Assembly: GCA_025356695.1 (NCBI GenBank)
Contig: JANXSE010000396.1
Location: 1 to 30,937, forward strand
From: Betaproteobacteria bacterium
GTDB taxonomy: Bacteria > Pseudomonadota > Gammaproteobacteria > Burkholderiales > SG8-41
Length of the DNA stretch: 30,937 nucleotides
Reading direction: 5' to 3'
Under the pieces are notes generated by a model that saw only the letters and a program-made list of their open reading frames with translations, was not told the DNA's origin and searched no databases. The position numbers and the translations under genes are program-made. Each line of letters starts with the position of its first letter. Position 1 is the first letter of the stretch. Shown here in pieces: positions 26,451 through 30,937 of this stretch.

Positions 26451-26490
26451 TGGTGGGGCGTGAGTGGCTCGAACACTCGACGTACGGATT
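26451..26490 (-). tRNA. 3' fragment of a tRNA gene (Lys-like), lacking the 5' half: probable att site
   Basis: On the minus strand the 40 bases read from just after the anticodon (AATCCGT) through a variable region, a perfect T arm (GAGTG-TTCGAGC-CACTC), the acceptor strand ACGCCCC, the discriminator A and CCA. The sequence agrees with my memory of the 3' half of betaproteobacterial tRNA-Lys. The bases to the right (26491 on) do not form the matching anticodon, D-arm or acceptor strands, so this is not a functional tRNA. Integrases typically use exactly this anticodon-loop-to-CCA segment as attB. It may mark the left end of an integrated element extending right, with the intact tRNA outside the window. 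Confidence 0.75.
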
Positions 26491-26810
26491 GAGATTGGAA
26501 GTTCGCTTCATAACTTGTTTTTTATTGGCCCGCCCGCACTCGCACACAACCGTCAAAATAAGCAATTTCCCCACGTTTGCCGTCTCCCCAAACAACCGCT
26601 TCCAGCCAATAAGAAATTTGTGAACAACCTCGATTGCATAGAGCAGGTCAGGTCAACGCATTTCGGGAGATTATTTTTATAGATTGAACGAAAGAAAAAG
26701 TATCTCGATCGTCATTGAGCGGCGCATACTGAACAGCATTGCATACTTAAGCTCTACGGGATTCGCTTCAAATTAACCGTGGTAGCTGCCAAGGGAGTTA
26801 ATGATTAGTC
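26491..26810. other. AT-rich intergenic DNA right of the tRNA fragment
   Basis: 320 bases with no supported gene. Base composition is clearly lower in GC than the copper and PrpD regions. It presumably contains the promoter of the sensor kinase gene. I see no integrase fragment. Confidence 0.5.
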
Positions 26811-27755
26811 ATGAACTCGTCCAAAGGAGCAACTTTTCTGGGCCGACACCAAGCTCTTTCGATTTCCGCCATTTACCTTGTGATTAGCGGAATCTGGATC
26901 TACATATCGAATTACCTGCTGTTTGGGCAGGTTCCGATCATTGAAATTCACACACTGGCTGAAATTGAAGCCATTAGTGACGGCATTGTCGTATTGGTAA
27001 CCGCAGTATTGATTTACCTGCTTGTCCGCCGATCTATTTTCGTGCTCCAACAATCCGAGGGAAAACTGAAGGAACAAGCCGAGCGCCTTCAAATACTTTC
27101 TCATGAGTTAATGCATATTCAGGAAAGTGAGCGCCGCATGCTTGCGCGGGAGTTACACGACGAAATCGGGCAAGCATTGACTGGACTAAAGCTATCTCTC
27201 GAAAATGCGGGTCGCTTGGCGGAAAAGCCGTTACGCGAGCGTATAGAGGGCGCAGCAATTCTCGCGAATGGTTTGATAGCTCGCGTCAGGAATTTGTCAT
27301 TGAATTTGCGGCCGGCCGGGCTTGATGACCTTGGTTTACTTCCTGCGTTGCTTTGGCATTTTGAGCGCTATACAAACCAAACCGGATTACAAGTCGACTT
27401 CCGGCACCAGGGATTGGGGGAGCGCCGATTCGAAAGGGACTTGGAAACGGTTGCCTGTCGCATCATTCAGGAAGCACTGACAAACGTGGCGCGACATGCA
27501 AAGACTGAAGCAGTTAATGTGCGCGTCTGGGTTGGCGAAAATTCCCTAAACGTGCGTGTAGAAGATTGTGGCGCGGGATTTGATGCAAAGGCGTTTGAAA
27601 GTACGCGTGGCAGCGGACTTTCGGGTATGGAAGAGCGGGCGTCGATTATTGGCGGCTCGCTCTTGATAGAGAGCCAGCCCGGTCGCGGAACCCAATTAAT
27701 CGCGGAATTGCCTTTGAATCTGGGGGCACATACTCCAAGTGCTCTAAGTAGCTAG
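26811..27755 (+). CDS. Sensor histidine kinase (NarX/DesK-type, HisKA_3)
   Basis: 314 residues. Two membrane helices (about 17-39 and 56-74) enclose a very short periplasmic loop. A coiled-coil linker (QQSEGKLKEQAERLQILSHEL) leads to the HisKA_3 dimerisation motif with the phospho-accepting H116 (MLARELHDEIGQALTGL), then an ATPase domain with QEALTNVARHA (N box), VEDCGAGFD (G1) and GSGLSGMEERA (G2). The loop is too small for a ligand pocket, so the signal is probably sensed in or near the membrane. It lies 5 bases upstream of its response regulator. Codon use is more AT-rich than the left part of the window. An electron-transport-related signal is inferred from the genes that follow. Confidence 0.93.
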   Translation: MNSSKGATFLGRHQALSISAIYLVISGIWIYISNYLLFGQVPIIEIHTLAEIEAISDGIVVLVTAVLIYLLVRRSIFVLQQSEGKLKEQAERLQILSHELMHIQESERRMLARELHDEIGQALTGLKLSLENAGRLAEKPLRERIEGAAILANGLIARVRNLSLNLRPAGLDDLGLLPALLWHFERYTNQTGLQVDFRHQGLGERRFERDLETVACRIIQEALTNVARHAKTEAVNVRVWVGENSLNVRVEDCGAGFDAKAFESTRGSGLSGMEERASIIGGSLLIESQPGRGTQLIAELPLNLGAHTPSALSS

Positions 27756-27760
27756 AAGTC

Positions 27761-28441
27761 ATGAATATTCAAAATGCACAGTGGCCAAAGAAGACCATTG
27801 TCTTAGCGGACGACCACCGGGTCGTAAGGGAAGGACTCCGCATGCTTTTGGAATCCGAACGCGATTTCAGCGTGGTTGGAGAAGCGGGTGATGGGTTGAC
27901 GGCGGTCAGCCTGGTCAGCGACCTAAAGCCGGATGTATTGCTACTCGATTTGATGATGCCCGCCTTAGACGGGCAGGAAGTTGCACGACGAGTACGCAAG
28001 TGCGCCCCAAAGACGAGTGTCATTGTGCTATCCATGCACTCAAGCGAACCTTATGTAGTTAGTGCGCTCAGAAATGGCGTCGTCGGGTACGTCCTTAAGG
28101 ACACGGGTAGCGCGGATCTAATTCACGCGGTACGCGAGGTAATAGCGGGGCGGCGCTATTTGAGCCCCCCTCTTTCGGAACGGGCAATTGATGCCTATCA
28201 GGAGAAAACGAAGTCCGTCGTGTGGGAACGATACGATATGTTGACCACTAGAGAAAGGGAAACCCTGAAATTATTGGCGGAGGGACACACGAATAACGAA
28301 ATCGCAAGTCTGTTGAGAATCGGCCCGCGGACGGCCGAAACCCATCGCGCCAACCTTATGCGCAAACTTCAATTGCGAAACCAAACGGATTTAATCAAGT
28401 ACTCCATCGAGCAGGGAATTATTCAGCTCGACAAGCCCTGA
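27761..28441 (+). CDS. NarL/FixJ-family response regulator
   Basis: 226 residues. The receiver domain has the acidic pocket D17/D18, phospho-acceptor D63 (LLLDLMMPALDG) and the conserved Lys in GYVLKDTGS. The C-terminal LuxR-type helix-turn-helix begins LTTRERETLKLLAEGHTNNEIASLLRI and ends in RTAETHRANLMRKL. It forms a two-component pair with the kinase 5 bases upstream. Likely targets include the divergently composed but co-oriented cytochrome genes downstream; this is unproven. No truncation. Confidence 0.95.
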   Translation: MNIQNAQWPKKTIVLADDHRVVREGLRMLLESERDFSVVGEAGDGLTAVSLVSDLKPDVLLLDLMMPALDGQEVARRVRKCAPKTSVIVLSMHSSEPYVVSALRNGVVGYVLKDTGSADLIHAVREVIAGRRYLSPPLSERAIDAYQEKTKSVVWERYDMLTTRERETLKLLAEGHTNNEIASLLRIGPRTAETHRANLMRKLQLRNQTDLIKYSIEQGIIQLDKP

Positions 28442-28678
28442 CCGGCGAGCATTGTCAGCTTGCCTCATTGCGCGCAGCACATCCTCCATACGTTTGCGCA
28501 CGTGGCATTGGGCATTACTAGGGGAAATCTCATCGCCAGATCCGTATAAGTACGGATAGCGAAATTGCACCATTGATATGGATCAAACGTTGTACGCGCC
28601 CGGAACGTAATCTGCCATAGGAGTTAATAACGACTTATAAATAAGTTTATTTAATTAAACTGCGAGAGGTGCCTCCAC
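28442..28678 (+). promoter_or_regulatory. Promoter region of the cytochrome-porin gene
   Basis: 237 bases. It contains the FNR-type box listed separately, a possible -10 (TAATCT, 28608-28613) at the spacing expected for a class II FNR promoter, and an AT-rich leader with a small palindrome (ACTTAT-AA-ATAAGT, 28633-28646). No terminator with a T-tract is seen after the response regulator. Confidence 0.5.
28573..28586. promoter_or_regulatory. FNR/ANR-type operator, perfect consensus
   Basis: TTGAT-ATGG-ATCAA matches the FNR/ANR consensus TTGAT-N4-ATCAA at all ten positions. Its centre is 99.5 bases before the cytochrome-porin start codon; a class II arrangement (-41.5) would place the transcript start near 28621. 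This predicts induction under low oxygen. Confidence 0.75.
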
Positions 28679-30121
28679 ATGACAACGCATCGTTTACGTT
28701 TTTTATGGTTGATGGCGGTTGTCACAATTGCAATTTTAAACATGCTACCCAGCGCGCACGCCGTCCCCAGTTACGCACGTCAAACCGGTCAAGCGTGTGT
28801 TGCATGTCATGTGAGTTTCCCCGAGCTGACACCCTACGGACGCTATTTCAAACTGACCGGCTATACGATTGGAGAGCGTCAGTTGTTTCCCGTAGCCGTG
28901 ATGGCTCAGGCCAATTACAGCTCAATTGCCAATAATGACGATGGCACCGGAACTGCTACTCCAGTAATAGCCAACCGCAATAACGGGGTGGTACTGAGTG
29001 GAGCGAGCGTATTTGTCGCGGGCAAGGCGACCGATCATCTGGGCGGTTTTGTGCAGTGGACTTACAACAATGTTAGTGCAGCAACGGATGTGAATGGAAA
29101 TGCAACACTGAAGGGGCACTCGGGGCTGGATAACAGTGACATCCGACTCGTCGGTAGCTTTTCCGGTAGCGGTTCGCAGGAACCTGATTTGATCTACGGA
29201 CTGACGGTGCACAACAACCCAACTGTGCAGGATGTCTGGAACAGCACCTCGGCATTTGGCTTTCCATATACGCAGTCCTCATTACCCGGCATTCCTGCGA
29301 CAGCCAGAACCCAGGTTGACGGCTCACTTGCGCAGCAGGTCGCTGGTATGGGCGGTTATCTTTTCTGGAATAAATCCTTATACGCCGAACTCACGTTTTA
29401 CCGCACTGCGGACGGGCCGTTCTCATTTTTTCGCGCCGGACAGAATACCGGTTCGGCAGCCGGCGTTGCGCGCCTGGACGGTTACAACCCTTACTGGCGC
29501 CTGGCGTGGAACCATGAATGGGGCCCGAATTCAGTCATGCTGGGTGCTTACGGTTTACGCATAAACCGCCTCCCGGACAATACCATCGCCGGCACGCCGA
29601 CTGACCAATACACGGACTACGCTGTGGATGCGCAGTTTCAGTCGGTATCTCAAACCCACACCTACACCGCACAAGCCGCATACATCTGGGAAAAGCAGAA
29701 TTACAACGCGAGCTTTCCATCGGTGGTTGCAACCGGCGGTTGTGGTGCCGGCGGCGGTGCCGGCATAGGCGGCGGTCCGGCTCCCTGCAATGCCTCCAAT
29801 AATCTGCAGACGTTCAAAATCAAGGGTACGTATTACTACGACCGCAAGTACGGCGCAACGCTCGCCTACTTCAATACGACCGGCAGCACCGATACGGGGC
29901 TTTACAGCGCAGCCGCCGTCACCGGAAGCGGGAGCGGTAGCCCCAACAACAACGGCTATATTGTGGAGTTGAATTACCTGCCGATGCAGAACGTGCGGCT
30001 GATGCTGCAATACACGGGTTTCTGGAAATTCAACGGTGGCAATGTTGCCTACGACGGAACTACCAACCGGAGCGCACGGGACAATAATCTGCTGTTCGCC
30101 AACCTTTGGGTTGCGTTTTGA
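28679..30121 (+). CDS. Cyc2-like fused monoheme cytochrome c / outer-membrane porin
   Basis: 480 residues. A signal peptide ends at SAHA28. An N-terminal cytochrome segment follows: VPSYARQTGQACVACHVSFPELTPYGRYFKLTGY, with heme ligands C40, C43 and H44. The remaining about 400 residues alternate polar and hydrophobic as beta strands (ASVFVAGKATDHLGGFVQWTY, YAELTFYRT, WRLAWNHEWG, AAYIWEKQNY, VRLMLQYTGF) and end in a terminal Phe (LFANLWVAF), typical of outer-membrane barrels. The heme-plug-plus-barrel design and the FPEL..YGR.FK motif match Cyc2, the iron-oxidiser outer-membrane cytochrome, though Fe(II) oxidation here is inference. A Gly-rich loop with two Cys lies near residues 352-370. It is followed 56 bases later by a cytochrome c4. 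Confidence 0.78.
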   Translation: MTTHRLRFLWLMAVVTIAILNMLPSAHAVPSYARQTGQACVACHVSFPELTPYGRYFKLTGYTIGERQLFPVAVMAQANYSSIANNDDGTGTATPVIANRNNGVVLSGASVFVAGKATDHLGGFVQWTYNNVSAATDVNGNATLKGHSGLDNSDIRLVGSFSGSGSQEPDLIYGLTVHNNPTVQDVWNSTSAFGFPYTQSSLPGIPATARTQVDGSLAQQVAGMGGYLFWNKSLYAELTFYRTADGPFSFFRAGQNTGSAAGVARLDGYNPYWRLAWNHEWGPNSVMLGAYGLRINRLPDNTIAGTPTDQYTDYAVDAQFQSVSQTHTYTAQAAYIWEKQNYNASFPSVVATGGCGAGGGAGIGGGPAPCNASNNLQTFKIKGTYYYDRKYGATLAYFNTTGSTDTGLYSAAAVTGSGSGSPNNNGYIVELNYLPMQNVRLMLQYTGFWKFNGGNVAYDGTTNRSARDNNLLFANLWVAF

Positions 30122-30177
30122 GCGTCCTGCGGTAGGCATTTCCTGATCGTGGCCACAGCCAAAATAGGATACAGGTT

Positions 30178-30801
30178 ATGAAAAACAATACTCAAACAAT
30201 GACGCTTGGCCTTATCGTCTTCGCTTTGTCTGTCAGTACGTCGGGGGCCGAGCTGGATGCCGCGAACAAAGAGGCGGCGGCAAAAGTTGCGGTCAATCTC
30301 TGTTCCTCCTGCCACGGGCCGCGCGGTGATAGCGTGTCACCGACATTTCCAAAACTCGCAGGACAGCAAAAAGATTATCTTGCTGCACAGCTGCGCGCGC
30401 TCAAAACGAAGAACCGCGCAGATCCCGAGGCTCACGATTATATGTGGGGGATGGCGGCAACCGTCCCCGATTCGTTAATTGATTCGCTGGCCGAATATTA
30501 CGCGTCGCAAAAACCTGCGCCTGGAAAATCCGGCGATTCAAAGTTAATGTCACAGGGCAAGAAACTGTTTGAAAATGGCGACAGCAGGAGACAGATTGCG
30601 CCTTGTGCAGGCTGTCACGGGGCAGGTGCCGAGGGCCAGGCGATATTTCCAAGACTTGCCGGTCAGCACGCCGCCTACACTGTGCGGCAGTTACAAGTCA
30701 TTCAGAAGGAACTGCGTAAATCACCAATCATGCACGGTATCGTCACCGAACTGACGGCCGACGACATCGAGTCAGTGGCCGAATTTCTGCAGTCAAAGTG
30801 A
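30178..30801 (+). CDS. Diheme cytochrome c4-type protein
   Basis: 207 residues: signal peptide (1-24), then two cytochrome c domains with CSSCH (C42/C45/H46) and CAGCH (C143/C146/H147). Each is followed by the c4 pattern FPKLAGQQKDYLAAQLRALK and FPRLAGQHAAYTVRQLQVI. Distal Met candidates are in DYMWGMAA and SPIMHGIV. c4 proteins shuttle electrons in the periplasm, commonly to cbb3 or other terminal oxidases. Following the outer-membrane cytochrome-porin, it is the natural periplasmic partner. AGGATACAGG precedes the ATG. Confidence 0.93.
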   Translation: MKNNTQTMTLGLIVFALSVSTSGAELDAANKEAAAKVAVNLCSSCHGPRGDSVSPTFPKLAGQQKDYLAAQLRALKTKNRADPEAHDYMWGMAATVPDSLIDSLAEYYASQKPAPGKSGDSKLMSQGKKLFENGDSRRQIAPCAGCHGAGAEGQAIFPRLAGQHAAYTVRQLQVIQKELRKSPIMHGIVTELTADDIESVAEFLQSK

Positions 30802-30937
30802 ATTGCACAGCTCGGAACTGAGCACCCTTTGATTCCACGGCGCCTGATTATTGTGGTCCCGTCAAATAAATTGGGGGGAAATAAATGTGGTCGAAGCGGA
30901 GTAAGAATTCCGGCTAGTTCGCCCAGCAAAAAAAGCC
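30802..30937. other. Terminal 136 bp without a supported gene
   Basis: A GGGGGGAAATAA-ATG at 30874-30887 has a strong ribosome-binding-like sequence, but the frame closes after ten codons. It may be a leader peptide or chance. The next gene lies outside the window. Confidence 0.4.

Noticed and set aside
26333..26623. 96-codon frame containing WLEHSTYGLR
   Set aside because: This run is the translated complement of the tRNA fragment, a familiar false ORF, not a protein.
1..30937. CRISPR arrays, rRNA genes, insertion sequences or transposases
   Set aside because: No regularly spaced direct repeats, no rRNA-like stretch and no transposase or integrase motif were seen on either strand.

Overview
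The window reads as a GC-rich betaproteobacterial (probably Burkholderiales-type) chromosome segment. The reasons are several orphan Bug/TctC periplasmic binding proteins, tightly overlapping catabolic operons and a high-GC codon pattern. The strain cannot be named from sequence alone.

Region 1 (1-675) is the 3' part of an amidohydrolase of the 2-pyrone-4,6-dicarboxylate hydrolase type. Region 2 (about 774-15397) is a copper/silver resistance block. It holds a small secreted protein, a complete CusCBA RND efflux system whose adaptor carries a fused CusF domain, a separate CusF chaperone, a membrane-anchored cytochrome c with a His-rich tail, and an HD-GYP phosphodiesterase with a Cys-rich metal-binding-like N terminus. 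It continues with a second small secreted protein, a SilE-like His/Met peptide, a DUF2933 protein, an ICMT-like methyltransferase, a CopA-type Cu(I) P-type ATPase, and a DsbB/DsbA-like disulfide pair. The genes together cover export from cytoplasm and periplasm, periplasmic metal buffering and thiol repair.

Region 3 (15402-23093) is a carboxylate-type catabolic locus organised as two divergent operons. The minus-strand operon is the most notable item in the window. Its first gene (18030-17422) has an in-frame UGA exactly at the redox position of the UGSC (seleno)protein family, followed by a bacterial SECIS-like hairpin, so it is very probably a selenoprotein that ordinary gene callers would split in two. 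It is coupled by ATGA overlaps to a DGLPIVPPT-family protein and a Bug protein. The plus-strand operon is PrpD-TctC-TctC-PrpD, and a palindromic repeat element is embedded in the coding start of its first TctC gene.

Region 4 (23158-25622) has a dual-CDGSH iron-sulfur protein, an MFS transporter, a lipoprotein and a surface-adhesin-E-like protein. Region 5 (26209-30937) has a 44-residue membrane protein, a bidirectional terminator, and a 40-bp 3' fragment of a tRNA (Lys-like) with no 5' half, which looks like an integration (att) scar. Past that scar the DNA is visibly more AT-rich. It carries a NarX-type kinase/NarL-type regulator pair, a perfect FNR/ANR-type box, a Cyc2-like fused cytochrome-porin and a cytochrome c4. 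That respiratory or extracellular-electron-transfer module may belong to an integrated element that continues past the right edge.
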